Positions 42,552 through 52,523 are shown, counted from the stretch's first letter. The stretch is 64,000 nucleotides of DNA from Bacilli bacterium (GCA_017544165.1 JAFYER010000002.1:69228-133227), one strand, 5' to 3'. The notes: generated from the letters alone by a model not told the origin. Translations and numbers: made by a program.

Positions 42552-43363
42552 ATTTTTGTAATTTCTTTAAAGATTAAATTACCATTTTTTAATTCAAACT
42601 CTAATTTATATTGGCTGAATAAATTATAATTAGACTCATTAATTAAACTATCCTTTTCTTCATATGATGAATAAGTAATACTAGATACTTTTTCCATATT
42701 AATATCCAAATATACTTTAGCAGGTGGTTCATATAAAGGATCTGCGACACCAATACTTTGGTAAACAAAGTAACTATCACCTATATGAGTGTATTTATAA
42801 TTATAAGAAATCACCTCTTCATGTGAAGTATATCCTCCACAACCACCTTCATAATATAATCCATTTTCGTAAGTATACGGAAAGCCATTAATACCAACAA
42901 CATTACCTTCAAACAATGTCATAAATTTCTTTTCAACTACAGATTTTTCAATGTAACCATTCAAACATTTTTCTTCACTTTCAGAATCAGTTAATTTAGT
43001 AAAATCTTTAGATAAAGTTTTAAGTGTTATAAAAGTTTTATTCTCATTACTCAATCCTGTATTTTTATATAAATCCCATGTATATCCATTATAAGAACCA
43101 TCATCTAATAATTCCACTCTTTCTTTTAATTGAGAAAGAATTGTATTATCATCTACAATAATTTCTTCATCACCATTATTATCAATAGTGGTATTAGATG
43201 TTGTGTTTCCATTATTAACATCAATTGTATTGTTTGCCTGTGTATTATCTGGTTTATCGTAAATACTCTTACCAATTAATATACCTAGTGGCATACAAAA
43301 CATAACACATATAATTGCTACAATAACTAATGCGGCAATACCATATCTAGAGCTTTTTTTCAT
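42545..43363 (-). CDS. Single-pass exported protein of unknown function
   Basis: A 272-residue protein with one N-terminal transmembrane anchor (10-32), a Thr/Asn-rich linker (about 38-70) and an exported domain of 200 residues with a GGCGGYTSHEE segment and paired aromatic strands. I do not recognise the family. It is a single-gene unit enclosed by two nearly identical terminators, between parA and the rplQ operon end. GAGGTTGAT precedes the ATG. Confidence 0.65.
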   Translation of the reverse strand: MKKSSRYGIAALVIVAIICVMFCMPLGILIGKSIYDKPDNTQANNTIDVNNGNTTSNTTIDNNGDEEIIVDDNTILSQLKERVELLDDGSYNGYTWDLYKNTGLSNENKTFITLKTLSKDFTKLTDSESEEKCLNGYIEKSVVEKKFMTLFEGNVVGINGFPYTYENGLYYEGGCGGYTSHEEVISYNYKYTHIGDSYFVYQSIGVADPLYEPPAKVYLDINMEKVSSITYSSYEEKDSLINESNYNLFSQYKLEFELKNGNLIFKEITKIA

Positions 43364-43422
43364 ATTATCAACCTCTTTACTATTATCAGTATAACATGCT
43401 TTTTGTAAGTAAGCACAAAAAA

Positions 43423-43443
43423 AGTATAGCTTTACACTATACT
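43423..43443 (-). terminator. Terminator of the S10-spc-alpha operon run
   Basis: AGTATAG and CTATACT pair perfectly with the same seven-base loop as the terminator at 42531-42551; the stem includes the rplQ stop region and is followed by TTTTTTTG on the minus strand. Confidence 0.85.
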
Positions 43444-43778
43444 AATTCTATCTTTACTTCTAAAGCATCATCGCCACGGCGTTCTGCAAGTTTAATAATT
43501 CTCGTATATCCGCCATCTCTAGATTCATATCTTTTAGCAAGATCATTAAATACTTTTGATACTACTTCGTTATCATTATGTAAGAAAGCAAGTGCTTTTC
43601 TACGAGAAACTAGTGTACCATTTTTTCCGTAAGTAATCATCTTATCAACAAATTTGCGAACTTCTTTAGCTCTAGTCTCAGTTGTAATTATACTTTCATG
43701 CATAATTACATCTTTTGTAAGACCTGCTAAGATGCTTCTTCTTACTTGAGTATCTCTACCTAATTTACGATATGCCAT
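43437..43778 (-). CDS. rplQ: 50S ribosomal protein L17
   Basis: A 113-residue L17, close to the bacterial standard of about 120. It has the start YRKLGRDTQVRRSILAGLTK and the KEVRKFVDKMITYGK helix. It is the last gene of the ribosomal run and lies four bases after rpoA. Its stop codon is part of the terminator stem. Confidence 0.97.
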   Translation of the reverse strand: MAYRKLGRDTQVRRSILAGLTKDVIMHESIITTETRAKEVRKFVDKMITYGKNGTLVSRRKALAFLHNDNEVVSKVFNDLAKRYESRDGGYTRIIKLAERRGDDALEVKIELV

Positions 43779-43781
43779 ATT

Positions 43782-44726
43782 TTACTCCTTAAATTCTAGT
43801 CCTAAATCAGCAACTTTATCAAGAACTTCTTTTAAAGATTTCTTTCCTAAGTTTCTAATTTTAGTAACTTCTATTTCTTTTTTGTTTACTAAATCTTGAA
43901 TAGTGTGAATTCCTGCTCTTTTTAAGCAATTGTACGCTCTTACAGAGAATTCAACTTCTTCGATTGGTGTTTCTAATGTTTTAGTCATTGTATCAACAGT
44001 TTTTTCTTGCATTAAGCCAGATACATTGGCAATACTATTTAAATCACATAATAGGTTAAAATGTTCTACTAAAATTTTAGATGCAAGAGCAATAGCTTCT
44101 TCAGGAGTCATACTACCATCAGTAGTAACCTCTAAAACAAGCTTATCATAATTCTCGTTTTGACCAACACGAGTGTCTAATACTTCGTATTTAACTACTT
44201 CGATTGGTGAGAAGTTTGAGTCAACCGGAATAACACCAACTTTAGTTTCTCCTAATAATTCTTTATTAGTTTTAGCTTCAACATAACCACGACCATTTGC
44301 AATAGTAAGTTCCATATCGATTTTGCCACCTTTTACAAGGTTACAAATTACTAGGTCAGGATTAATGATTTCAATATCTGCATCTTTATCAAAGTCAGCA
44401 GCAGTTACTACGCCTTCTTTTTTAGCAGATAATTTTAATGTTTTAATATCTTCAGAATGATTTTTTACAACCAATTTCTTAATATTTAATACGATTGTTG
44501 TTACGTCTTCGATAATTCCATCAATTTTTTGGAATTCATGCATAACGCCATCGATTTTAACAGATATAACACTGCTTCCTGGTAAGCTAGATAGCATAAC
44601 TCTTCTTAGAGCATTACCAATTGTCGTACCAAAACCTCTTTCAAGTGGTTCTAGTTCAAATTTTCCATAATTATTAGTTTCTTGGTATTCAGTAATCTTA
44701 TATTCTGGTTTTTCAAATTTTATCAT
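43782..44726 (-). CDS. rpoA: DNA-directed RNA polymerase subunit alpha
   Basis: A 314-residue alpha subunit. The N-terminal assembly domain has GTTIGNALRRVMLSSLPG and the C-terminal domain has EFSVRAYNCLKRAGIHTIQDL and the helix-hairpin-helix RNLGKKSLKEV, the part that contacts UP elements. GGGAGGATATTTGA precedes the ATG. Gene order rpsM-rpsK-rpoA-rplQ is the standard alpha operon. Confidence 0.98.
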   Translation of the reverse strand: MIKFEKPEYKITEYQETNNYGKFELEPLERGFGTTIGNALRRVMLSSLPGSSVISVKIDGVMHEFQKIDGIIEDVTTIVLNIKKLVVKNHSEDIKTLKLSAKKEGVVTAADFDKDADIEIINPDLVICNLVKGGKIDMELTIANGRGYVEAKTNKELLGETKVGVIPVDSNFSPIEVVKYEVLDTRVGQNENYDKLVLEVTTDGSMTPEEAIALASKILVEHFNLLCDLNSIANVSGLMQEKTVDTMTKTLETPIEEVEFSVRAYNCLKRAGIHTIQDLVNKKEIEVTKIRNLGKKSLKEVLDKVADLGLEFKE

Positions 44727-44744
44727 TCAAATATCCTCCCTAAA

Positions 44745-45128
44745 TTAATTTCTTGGTCTTTTTGGTGGACGACATCCGTTGTGTGGAACTGGTGTTTCAT
44801 CAGTTATACTTGTAATTTCAAGACCAGCTGTTTGAATACTACGAATAGCATTTTCTCTTCCAGGTCCTAAACCTTTAACATAAACATCTACTTTAACAAC
44901 ACCTTGTTCTTTAGCAGCAGCGGCAGCAGCTTCAGCAGTAAGTCCTGCAGCAAATGGAGTTTTCTTCTTGCTACCCTTGTAACCAATTCTACCAGCTGAT
45001 GACCAACTGATTGCATTACCATTATGATCGCTGATTGTTACGATAGTGTTATTATATGTTGCATGAATATGAGCTTCAGCTTCGGTAACTGTATTTTTAA
45101 CTTTTTTCTTTCTTCTGTTATATGCCAT
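44745..45128 (-). CDS. rpsK: 30S ribosomal protein S11
   Basis: A 127-residue S11 with the core [18 protein letters not shown], the glycine-rich [19 protein letters not shown] and the C-terminal [10 protein letters not shown]. It forms part of the platform near the 16S 690 loop. It follows rpsM by ten bases. Confidence 0.97.
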   Translation of the reverse strand: MAYNRRKKKVKNTVTEAEAHIHATYNNTIVTISDHNGNAISWSSAGRIGYKGSKKKTPFAAGLTAEAAAAAAKEQGVVKVDVYVKGLGPGRENAIRSIQTAGLEITSITDETPVPHNGCRPPKRPRN

Positions 45129-45138
45129 AAACTAACAC

Positions 45139-45513
45139 CTACTTTCCAACCTTTTTCTTGTTTGCAACAACTTTTCCACGACCCTTACGAGTGTGAGCGT
45201 TACGATTTGTTCTTTGCCCTCTTACAGGAAGACCTTTTTTATGTCTGATACCTTCGTAACAGTTGATTTCCATTTTGTTTTTAATGCTCATTTGAACATC
45301 ACGACGAAGATCACCTTCAGTTGTATGCTTATCTACTTCTTTACGAAGAGAATTAACTTCGTCTTCAGTTAAATCCTTAACCTTTTTTTGAGGATCAACT
45401 TTTGCATTTTCACAAATTGTTTTACCTAAATTCTTACCAATACCATAGATAGCAGTAAGGCCAATCCATGCTTGTTTTTCGTTTGGTAATTCAATATTCT
45501 TAATTCTTGCCAT
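45139..45513 (-). CDS. rpsM: 30S ribosomal protein S13
   Basis: A 124-residue S13 with the start ARIKNIELPNEKQAWIGLT, the helix YGIGKNLGKTICENA and the basic tail RGQRTNRNAHTRKGRGK that contacts the P-site tRNA. Located between rpmJ and rpsK as in other Firmicutes. Confidence 0.97.
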   Translation of the reverse strand: MARIKNIELPNEKQAWIGLTAIYGIGKNLGKTICENAKVDPQKKVKDLTEDEVNSLRKEVDKHTTEGDLRRDVQMSIKNKMEINCYEGIRHKKGLPVRGQRTNRNAHTRKGRGKVVANKKKVGK

Positions 45514-45522
45514 ATTTTTCTC

Positions 45523-45636
45523 CTATCCTTGAACTTGTTTATGTTTAGGGTTATTACAAATAACCATAACTTTACCTTTTCTCTTAATTACTTTGCATTT
45601 TTTGCAAATCTTTTTTACTGATGGTCTAACTTTCAT
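45523..45636 (-). CDS. rpmJ: 50S ribosomal protein L36
   Basis: A 37-residue L36 read directly from the sequence. It starts [17 protein letters not shown] and ends [10 protein letters not shown]. The Cys and His residues (CKKC, C, H) give the zinc-binding C+ form of L36. It lies between infA and rpsM in the canonical position. Confidence 0.95.
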   Translation of the reverse strand: MKVRPSVKKICKKCKVIKRKGKVMVICNNPKHKQVQG

Positions 45637-45648
45637 ATAAATACACTC

Positions 45649-45873
45649 CTATCTTTTATTCCATGTTATAATCCCACGTGTTAAATCATAAGGCGACAAT
45701 TCTACTGTAACGGTATCACCTGGTAAGATACGAATCATATGGATACGCATTTTACCAGAAACGTAGGCTTTTACAGTATGTCCGTTTTGAAGTTCAACAA
45801 GATAATCACTACCTTTTAAAACTTCGATAACTTTGCCTTCTACTTCAATTTTATCACTATTTTTTTTGGCCAT
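45649..45873 (-). CDS. infA: Translation initiation factor IF-1
   Basis: A 74-residue OB-fold protein with [11 protein letters not shown], the central [17 protein letters not shown] and the ending [12 protein letters not shown]. It binds the 30S A-site during initiation. GGGAGAGTGAT precedes the ATG. It follows map by nine bases. Confidence 0.97.
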   Translation of the reverse strand: MAKKNSDKIEVEGKVIEVLKGSDYLVELQNGHTVKAYVSGKMRIHMIRILPGDTVTVELSPYDLTRGIITWNKR

Positions 45874-45882
45874 ATTTTTATA

Positions 45883-46626
45883 TCACTCTCCCGTTAATAT
45901 TTCATAGCCATCTTTGGTAACTACGACTGTATGCTCAAAATGAGCAGCTGGAAGTCCATCTTCCGTAGCAATTGTCCAATTATCATCTTTCATATATACA
46001 TATCTTTTGCCAAAGGTTAGCATTGGTTCTATTGCAATAACCATACCTTCCTTTAAAATGGTTGGCATATTTGTATAATAATTGGGAACATCTGGATCTT
46101 CATGAATACTTGTTCCAAGTCCGTGACCCACTAGTTCTCTTACTACTCCTAAATTATGATCCTTAGCATATTTTTCAATAGATGCACCTATATCGCTAAC
46201 TTTAGCTCCCGGTTTGACCTTTTTAATACCAACATATAAACTTTCTTCGGTATATTTTACAAAGTCTTCAATTTCTTTCGGAGCGCTACCCACAATATAG
46301 GTTCTAGCAGCATCGCTTTGATATCCTTTATACTCGACACAAAAGTCAATTGATACCACATCGCCATTTTTTAACTTGCGATTTCCTGGTATTCCATGAA
46401 CAACTTCATCATTTACAGAAATACATATACTTTTGGGAAATCCTTCATAATTTAAACAGCTAGGTTTACCTTCATGCTCACGCATAAACTTATCAGCGAT
46501 ATCATTTAACTCACCAGTTGTTATACCTACTCTTATATGCTTAGCTAACTCTTGGTGAGTTAAATAATTGATATGACCAGCTTGTTTCATTAGTTCAATT
46601 TCTCTTGGACTTTTTATACTAATCAT
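45883..46626 (-). CDS. map: Methionine aminopeptidase
   Basis: A 247-residue type I enzyme. Metal ligands are recognisable in VSIDFCVEYKGYQSDAARTY (two Asp), VGHGLGTSIHEDP (His), AIEPMLTF (Glu) and the final HFEHTVVV. It removes the initiator Met from nascent proteins in the cytoplasm. It sits between adk and infA, the typical arrangement. Confidence 0.97.
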   Translation of the reverse strand: MISIKSPREIELMKQAGHINYLTHQELAKHIRVGITTGELNDIADKFMREHEGKPSCLNYEGFPKSICISVNDEVVHGIPGNRKLKNGDVVSIDFCVEYKGYQSDAARTYIVGSAPKEIEDFVKYTEESLYVGIKKVKPGAKVSDIGASIEKYAKDHNLGVVRELVGHGLGTSIHEDPDVPNYYTNMPTILKEGMVIAIEPMLTFGKRYVYMKDDNWTIATEDGLPAAHFEHTVVVTKDGYEILTGE

Positions 46627-46641
46627 AACCCGCCATCCTTT

Positions 46642-47274
46642 TTATTCAATAATATTTTTAATACTATTTGATACTTCGCTTTTATCAAGTGAACTATCAA
46701 CAATATTTAAAATACCTTTATTTTGATAATACTCAATGATTTTTGGTGCGTTTTCCTCATAAACATCAAATCTTTGATTAAATGAATTTTCGTTATCATC
46801 ACTTCTTGATGTAAGAGTAGCCCCACATTTATCACAAATATTATCTACTTTTGGTTTCGACTCTTCGAAATAGATATTGTATATTTTGCCACATTTATCA
46901 CAGTTTACTCTTCCTAGAGTTCTTTTCATAGCTATTTGCCTTGGAATATCAAGAATTATTACTTGATAGTTATCAAAGATCGTATCAAGTAATTTAGCTT
47001 GATCAATATTTCTTGGGAAACCTTCGATTACAATAGGTTTGCCTTCATATTTCACAAGTTCGTTTTTTAAAGCCTTTATTACTATGTCATCAGGCGTTAA
47101 AATACCTTTATCTTGCGTTTCAATAATCTTACGACCAATCTCTGTATCATTTGAACGTTGATTACGTAAGACTTGACCAATTGAAATAACTTCATAACCA
47201 TAATCTGCTTTAAGCATTTCACATTGCGTGCCTTTGCCTGCGGCAGGTGGTGCATATAATACAATATTTTTCAT
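46642..47274 (-). CDS. adk: Adenylate kinase (zinc-LID form)
   Basis: A 210-residue adenylate kinase with the P-loop APPAAGKGTQ (8-17) and IEGFPRNIDQA. The LID contains VNCDKCGKIYN and ICDKCGATL, four Cys that bind structural zinc as in Gram-positive Adk. It converts AMP and ATP to two ADP. Its first base overlaps the secY stop, so the two are coupled. Confidence 0.96.
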   Translation of the reverse strand: MKNIVLYAPPAAGKGTQCEMLKADYGYEVISIGQVLRNQRSNDTEIGRKIIETQDKGILTPDDIVIKALKNELVKYEGKPIVIEGFPRNIDQAKLLDTIFDNYQVIILDIPRQIAMKRTLGRVNCDKCGKIYNIYFEESKPKVDNICDKCGATLTSRSDDNENSFNQRFDVYEENAPKIIEYYQNKGILNIVDSSLDKSEVSNSIKNIIE

Positions 47275-48539
47275 TATCTTAATCTCTTCCTTTTTGCCGA
47301 ATAACTTCTTGAAACTAAACTACTTTCAAGTTGTTTATATGTTTCAATAGCAACACCGACTACGATAAGTATACCAGTTCCTCCGATTGTTACACTTGAA
47401 GGTAAATTAGTAAACTTAGATAGTAATATTGGCATTGCTGCTAAAACTATTAAGAATAGTGAACCTACTAAAGTAAGTCTTGATAAAGAATTACTTATGT
47501 AGTTAGCAGTATCTGTTCCTGGTCTAATGCCTGGAATATAACCACCGCGTTCATTTAAATCCTTACTCATTTCGGTTGGATTCATTATAAGGAAAGTATA
47601 GAAATATCCAAAGAATAATATCAATACTAAATATAAAATGAATCCTGTATTAGAAGTATAAATAATATACTTATTAACAAAATTTATAAAACCTTGTTTT
47701 TTAGTTAAAGCTGCAATTGTTGCTGGTATCGTAGTAACGATTGAGGCAAAAATTACAGGGATTACACTAGCAGAGTTAATCTTAAGGGGCAAATAATTAG
47801 TTTGCGCACCATATGCAGCATTCGTTCTGTTTGAATATTGAATTGGAATTCTTCTTTCAGCAAGTTGAACCCAAATAATACCCACAATAATTACTACATA
47901 GATTAAACAGAATAATGTAAATAATGTAATACCTAATGCATTACTATAAGTACCTGCCGTTATAAAGGCACTATAAGCACCTCTGAAAATGTTTGGCATA
48001 CTTTGAATAATACCAGCCATAATTAGCATTGATTGTCCATTACCAAGACCCTTGTTAGTAATTTGGTCGCCCATCCACATACAAAATGATGTACCAGCAA
48101 CCATAACAAGTGTTGTCTTTAATATAGCCATAGCACTTAAGCCATTCATATAGAAAGCTGTAAGAGCATAGGCTTGTAAAAAGGCAATGGCAATACCAAG
48201 GTATCTTGTTATTTGATTAATTTTTTGTCTTCCTGTATATCCTTGATCTTTTAAATCCTTAAAGTATGGAATAATATCCATTTGTAAGATTTCGGTAATG
48301 ATCGAGGCAGTAATATAAGGTGAAACACCTAATGCAAAGATTGAAAAGTTTTGCAAACCGCCTCCACTCATGATATTGAATATTTCTAGGAATCCAAGTT
48401 CTTCATAAACAGCAGATGCCCAAGGAATAGTAATTCCTGTACCTAAGCAAAAGATTCCTAAACAAAACATTGTAAAATAAATCTTTTTTCTTAAGTCTTT
48501 ATTACTTTTACTAAATAGTCCTTTTAGACCTTTAAACAT
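47274..48539 (-). CDS. secY: Preprotein translocase subunit SecY
   Basis: A 421-residue protein with ten transmembrane helices. Hallmarks are GGGLQNFSIFALGVSPYITASIITEIL (plug and TM2 region), the GLGNGQSMLIMAGI helix, and the cytosolic loops with QYSNRTNAAYGAQTNYLPLK and RPGTDTANYI that contact SecA and the ribosome. It forms the protein-conducting channel. It starts one base after rplO. Confidence 0.97.
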   Translation of the reverse strand: MFKGLKGLFSKSNKDLRKKIYFTMFCLGIFCLGTGITIPWASAVYEELGFLEIFNIMSGGGLQNFSIFALGVSPYITASIITEILQMDIIPYFKDLKDQGYTGRQKINQITRYLGIAIAFLQAYALTAFYMNGLSAMAILKTTLVMVAGTSFCMWMGDQITNKGLGNGQSMLIMAGIIQSMPNIFRGAYSAFITAGTYSNALGITLFTLFCLIYVVIIVGIIWVQLAERRIPIQYSNRTNAAYGAQTNYLPLKINSASVIPVIFASIVTTIPATIAALTKKQGFINFVNKYIIYTSNTGFILYLVLILFFGYFYTFLIMNPTEMSKDLNERGGYIPGIRPGTDTANYISNSLSRLTLVGSLFLIVLAAMPILLSKFTNLPSSVTIGGTGILIVVGVAIETYKQLESSLVSRSYSAKRKRLR

Positions 48540-48983
48540 CTAGATCACCTCAGCTTTGCCGCCAGCTTCTTCGATTTTAGAAACGGCTGTAGTAGTAAAA
48601 CGATTAGCTTTAATAGTTAATTTCTTTTCTAAATTACCATTACCTAATATCTTAATACCACTAAGTCTTTTCTTAATTATACCTCTTTCTTTTAATACTT
48701 CTTCAGATACAACATCGCCATCTTTAAAGAATTTATTTAAATCACTTAAATTAATTATTGCATAGCGAGTTGTAAATCTTGCATTATTAAATCCTCTTTT
48801 AGGAATACGACGATAAAGTGGAGATTGACCACCTTGAAACCAAGGTTTAATTGATGCACCACTTCTTGATTTTTGACCATTTTCTCCGCGAGTAGAGGTT
48901 TTACCCATTCCACTTCCTGGTCCACGGCCAACCCTTTTAGATGCTTTAAGTTCAGCAGTTTTTGGTAAATTTTCTAATTTCAT
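48540..48983 (-). CDS. rplO: 50S ribosomal protein L15
   Basis: A 147-residue L15 with the N-terminal KRVGRGPGSGMGKTSTRGENGQKSR, the GGQSPLYRRIPKRGF motif and a beta-strand C-terminus. Its first base coincides with the last base of rpsE, leaving no room for rpmD, which normally lies between them. Confidence 0.97.
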   Translation of the reverse strand: MKLENLPKTAELKASKRVGRGPGSGMGKTSTRGENGQKSRSGASIKPWFQGGQSPLYRRIPKRGFNNARFTTRYAIINLSDLNKFFKDGDVVSEEVLKERGIIKKRLSGIKILGNGNLEKKLTIKANRFTTTAVSKIEEAGGKAEVI

Positions 48984-49507
48984 TATAACTCCTCAACTTT
49001 CTTTCCTCTAAGTTCAGCAATGTGTTCCTTAGTACGTTGGGAAATAAGTGCATTAAGTGTTGCTTTGGCAACATTAACTTGTGTGTTACTTCCTAAAGAT
49101 TTTGCAACAATATCCTTAACACCAGCTAGTTCTAGAACAGCACGAGCTGCACCACCAGCGATGATTCCACGACCTTCTTTAGCAGGTTTAACAAGCACAA
49201 CTGCTCTACCTACTTTTCCAGTAGCTTCATGAGGAATTGTTCTATTATCAACAAGTGATACTTTTACGACATTCTTATTAGCAGCTTGTAGTGCTTTTTT
49301 GATAGCTTCAGGAACTTCGTTAGCTTTACCGGTACCAATACCAACAATACCCTTACGGTTACCTACAGCAACAGTAGCACTAAAACGGAAATGTCTACCG
49401 CCTTGTGTAACTTTTGTTACACGTCCAATGTTGATAACTTTTTCTTCTAATAAATTGTTTTTTGTTTTATCAACGCTTTTTTTGTTATCAAATTTTTCCT
49501 TTGCCAT
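48983..49507 (-). CDS. rpsE: 30S ribosomal protein S5
   Basis: A 174-residue S5 with [35 protein letters not shown] and the C-terminal [21 protein letters not shown]. It contributes to decoding accuracy and helicase activity at the mRNA entry tunnel. It follows rplR by nine bases. Confidence 0.97.
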   Translation of the reverse strand: MAKEKFDNKKSVDKTKNNLLEEKVINIGRVTKVTQGGRHFRFSATVAVGNRKGIVGIGTGKANEVPEAIKKALQAANKNVVKVSLVDNRTIPHEATGKVGRAVVLVKPAKEGRGIIAGGAARAVLELAGVKDIVAKSLGSNTQVNVAKATLNALISQRTKEHIAELRGKKVEEL

Positions 49508-49516
49508 AATGCCTCC

Positions 49517-49870
49517 CTATATCTCTAATCCTGCTTCTCTTGCAGCATCTGCAAGGGCAGCTACTCTTCCGTGATATAAGTAACCACCACGGTCAAAAAC
49601 TACTTTTTTGATTTTAGCTTTTTTACATTTTTCAGCAACATCTTTTCCTACTGCCTTAGCAGCTTCAATGTTACCACCCTTTTTAATCTTTAATTCTAAA
49701 GTTGATGAGCTAACTAAAGTAGCACCTGCTACATCGTCAATTACTTGAGCATATATAGCATTATTTGATCTAAAAACATTTAATCTAGGCATCTCTTTTG
49801 TACCAGACACAGTCTTACGTACACGAGCATGTCTTCTAATTCTTGCTTCTCTTTTTTCTTTACTTATCAT
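49517..49870 (-). CDS. rplR: 50S ribosomal protein L18
   Basis: A 117-residue L18 with [17 protein letters not shown] at the start, [18 protein letters not shown] and the ending [17 protein letters not shown]. It binds 5S rRNA. It lies between rplF and rpsE. Confidence 0.97.
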   Translation of the reverse strand: MISKEKREARIRRHARVRKTVSGTKEMPRLNVFRSNNAIYAQVIDDVAGATLVSSSTLELKIKKGGNIEAAKAVGKDVAEKCKKAKIKKVVFDRGGYLYHGRVAALADAAREAGLEI

Positions 49871-49881
49871 AACTTGCTCCT

Positions 49882-50421
49882 TTACTTAGCCGCTTTCTTT
49901 CCTTCTTTACGGCGAATATGTTCTTCTTTGTATCTAATACCTTTACCTTTGTATGGTTCTGGTTTTCTGATCTTACGAATATTTGCCGCAAATTCAGAAA
50001 CTTTTTGCTTATCAAATCCACTAATAGTAAGTTCAGTGTTTGATGGAGATGTTACAGTTATACCACTTGGTACTTGAACATCTACATTGTGTGAGAAACC
50101 TGCACTTACAGTAATCTTATTACCAGATACTGCAAAACGATATCCTACACCGACAGCTTCAAGCTCTTTTGTAAAACCTTCACTAACACCCTTTATCATA
50201 TTATTAATGTTTGAATTTGTCGTTCCAGACATTATATTAGCTTCTTTAGTATCTTTAATTTTTGATACTACAACTTCATTGTCTTCAACAGTTACTTTTA
50301 ATAGGTTACTAAAAGTTAAACTAAGTTCACCTTTAGGACCTTTAACTGTTATAACGTTGTCAGTTATATTAACTTCAACTTTTTCAGGGATAGTAAGTCT
50401 TCTATTTCCAATTCTACTCAT
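49882..50421 (-). CDS. rplF: 50S ribosomal protein L6
   Basis: A 179-residue L6 with two related domains: [19 protein letters not shown] and a C-terminal [26 protein letters not shown] with the conserved [16 protein letters not shown]. It sits near the sarcin-ricin loop. It follows rpsH by six bases. Confidence 0.97.
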   Translation of the reverse strand: MSRIGNRRLTIPEKVEVNITDNVITVKGPKGELSLTFSNLLKVTVEDNEVVVSKIKDTKEANIMSGTTNSNINNMIKGVSEGFTKELEAVGVGYRFAVSGNKITVSAGFSHNVDVQVPSGITVTSPSNTELTISGFDKQKVSEFAANIRKIRKPEPYKGKGIRYKEEHIRRKEGKKAAK

Positions 50422-50427
50422 ATTACC

Positions 50428-50826
50428 TTACCAAATATAGGCAAGTACTTCGCCTCCTAACCCTGCACTTCTAGCTTCTTTATCAGTCATAAGACCTTTT
50501 GAAGTAGAAATAATTGCGATTCCAAGTCCATTTAGTACTCTAGGAAGTTCGTTTGCGTTAGCATAAACTCTTAATCCAGATTTACTAATTCTTTTAAGAC
50601 CTGTGATAACTCTTTCTTTCTTAACACCATATTTTAGTGTTAATACAAGTTTGTCACCAGTAGTATTCTTTTCATAATTATAATCAGCAATAAATCCTTC
50701 TTTTTTAAGAATTTCAGCAATGCCTAAAGTCATCTTTGTTCCACAAACTTCAACTGTTTCGTAACGCATTTGATTAGCATTTCTTATTCTTGTAAGCATA
50801 TCAGCTATTTTATCTTGTACAAACAT
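50428..50826 (-). CDS. rpsH: 30S ribosomal protein S8
   Basis: A 132-residue S8 with [21 protein letters not shown] and the C-terminal [26 protein letters not shown]. It binds helix 21 of 16S rRNA and in many bacteria represses the spc operon. It lies between rpsN and rplF. Confidence 0.97.
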   Translation of the reverse strand: MFVQDKIADMLTRIRNANQMRYETVEVCGTKMTLGIAEILKKEGFIADYNYEKNTTGDKLVLTLKYGVKKERVITGLKRISKSGLRVYANANELPRVLNGLGIAIISTSKGLMTDKEARSAGLGGEVLAYIW

Positions 50827-50840
50827 AAACTATCTCCTTC

Positions 50841-51026
50841 CTACCAACTAGATTTCTTTACACCAGGAATTTGGCCTTTATTAGCAAGTTCTCTGAAGCA
50901 AATACGACATAATTCGAATTTACGAAGAACACCATGAGGTCTTCCACATCTTTTGCATCTTGTGTAAGCTCTAACTTCATATTTTGGTTTACGATTATTT
51001 TTTACAATCATACTTGTTTTTGCCAT
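50841..51026 (-). CDS. rpsN: 30S ribosomal protein S14, zinc-binding form
   Basis: A 61-residue short S14. Four Cys in [10 protein letters not shown] and CRICFRELA bind zinc, which defines the C+ form found in Gram-positives and distinguishes it from the long zinc-free S14. It lies between rplE and rpsH in the normal place. Confidence 0.97.
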   Translation of the reverse strand: MAKTSMIVKNNRKPKYEVRAYTRCKRCGRPHGVLRKFELCRICFRELANKGQIPGVKKSSW

Positions 51027-51037
51027 GTTTTCTTCTC

Positions 51038-51577
51038 CTATCCTCTAAAAGGCATTCCAAATGCTTTTAGTAAACTTCTTGCTTCATCGTCAGTTTTAGC
51101 TGTTGTAACAATAACAACATCCATACCACGAATCTTTAGAACATCATCATATTCGATTTCTGGGAATATTAATTGTTCTTTAATTCCTAAAGTGTAATTT
51201 CCTTTTCCATCAAAACTCTTTGGAGATACACCCCTAAAATCTCTAACACGAGGAAGGGCAACTTTAATAAGTTTTTCAAGAAAACAATACATATTTTCAC
51301 CACGAAGGGTTACTTTAGCTCCGATTGATTGACCTTCTCTTAAATGAAAGCCAGCAATTGATTTACGAGCCTTAGTTACAACTGGTTTTTGACCAGCAAT
51401 CAAAGTAAGATCTTTAACAGCTGCTTCCATGAATTTAGAATCATGTGCGCCATCACCAACACCCATATTGATAACGATTTTCTCAATTCTAGGTACTTGC
51501 ATTACAGTTGTGTAATGATATTCGTCCATTAAAGTCTTAATAATTTCTTTATTATATAGTTCTTTAAAATTACTCAT
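51038..51577 (-). CDS. rplE: 50S ribosomal protein L5
   Basis: A 179-residue L5 with [38 protein letters not shown] and the conserved [20 protein letters not shown]. It binds 5S rRNA and contacts P-site tRNA. It follows rplX by seven bases. Confidence 0.97.
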   Translation of the reverse strand: MSNFKELYNKEIIKTLMDEYHYTTVMQVPRIEKIVINMGVGDGAHDSKFMEAAVKDLTLIAGQKPVVTKARKSIAGFHLREGQSIGAKVTLRGENMYCFLEKLIKVALPRVRDFRGVSPKSFDGKGNYTLGIKEQLIFPEIEYDDVLKIRGMDVVIVTTAKTDDEARSLLKAFGMPFRG

Positions 51578-51584
51578 AATTCAC

Positions 51585-51878
51585 CTACTTTGATTCTTTC
51601 TTAGAAGCTGTTTTCTTTTCTGTTTTTACTTCTTTTGTCTTAGCTTCTTTTACTTTTTTGTCACCAATTACTTTGACATTTGATACATGAATAGGTGCTT
51701 CAATATCAATAATTCCGCCTTTTTCTTCAGTAGTACGAGGTTTTGAATGCTTTTTAACAATGTTTATACCTTCGACTACTACGCGGTTTTGAAGCTTCAT
51801 GGTTTTAATTACTTTGCCTTCTTTGCCTTTATCTTTTCCAGCAAGAATTTTAACATTATCTCCAACTCTAACCTTCAT
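51585..51878 (-). CDS. rplX: 50S ribosomal protein L24
   Basis: A 97-residue L24 with the KOW motif VRVGDNVKILAGKDKGKEGKVIK and the GINIVKKHSKP loop. Compared with the classical L24, the C-terminus is replaced by a Lys-rich tail (EAKTKEVKTEKKTASKK). It initiates 50S assembly. The KOW domain should not be mistaken for OapB. Confidence 0.95.
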   Translation of the reverse strand: MKVRVGDNVKILAGKDKGKEGKVIKTMKLQNRVVVEGINIVKKHSKPRTTEEKGGIIDIEAPIHVSNVKVIGDKKVKEAKTKEVKTEKKTASKKESK

Positions 51879-51886
51879 ATATCCTC

Positions 51887-52255
51887 CTATAAAACCTCAG
51901 GTGCTAAAGAAACAATCTTCATGTAATCTTTTTCACGAAGTTCTCTAGCAACTGGACCTAGTACACGAGTACCAATTGGTGTTTTATCATCTTTAATAAG
52001 GACACAAGCATTATCGCCAAACTTAATGTAACTTCCATCAGAACGTCTAACACCTTCGACAGATCTTACAATAACAGCTTTAACTACTTTGCCTTCTTTA
52101 ACAGTACCATTAGGAATAGCTTTTTTAACAGTACCTACTACGACATCACCGATATTAGCAGATTTAACTTTACTACCGCCCATTACTCTAATAACAAGAA
52201 GTTCACGAGCGCCACTATTATCAGCAACTTTTAATCTAGATTCTTGCATTACCAT
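51887..52255 (-). CDS. rplN: 50S ribosomal protein L14
   Basis: A 122-residue L14, the exact usual length. It has [21 protein letters not shown], the [12 protein letters not shown] loop and the C-terminal [26 protein letters not shown]. It forms inter-subunit bridges. It lies between rpsQ and rplX. Confidence 0.98.
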   Translation of the reverse strand: MVMQESRLKVADNSGARELLVIRVMGGSKVKSANIGDVVVGTVKKAIPNGTVKEGKVVKAVIVRSVEGVRRSDGSYIKFGDNACVLIKDDKTPIGTRVLGPVARELREKDYMKIVSLAPEVL

Positions 52256-52265
52256 AGTTTGCCTC

Positions 52266-52523
52266 CTATAGAACTACAGCTTTTTCGATGACTTTAACTA
52301 ATTCATAATGTTTAGTTTTTGAAATAGGTTTAGTCATTCTGATTCTAACTGTATCTCCTACTTTTGCTTCATTCTTTTCATCATGAGCAGCATATTTTTT
52401 AGAGTATTTAACTCTTTTTCCATATAATGGATGTTTCTTATGAGTTTCAACTAAAACGGTAATAGTCTTATCAGTTTTATTACTAACAACTCTTCCAACT
52501 AATTCTTGTTTAGATTCATTCAT
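52266..52523 (-). CDS. rpsQ: 30S ribosomal protein S17
   Basis: An 85-residue S17 with the OB-fold core [21 protein letters not shown] and [19 protein letters not shown]. Its first base overlaps the last base of rpmC. It binds the 5' domain of 16S rRNA. Confidence 0.97.
   Translation of the reverse strand: MNESKQELVGRVVSNKTDKTITVLVETHKKHPLYGKRVKYSKKYAAHDEKNEAKVGDTVRIRMTKPISKTKHYELVKVIEKAVVL

Noticed and set aside
51585-51878. KOW-domain protein considered as the OLE partner OapB
   Set aside because: Its position between rplN and rplE and its full sequence identify it as ribosomal protein L24.
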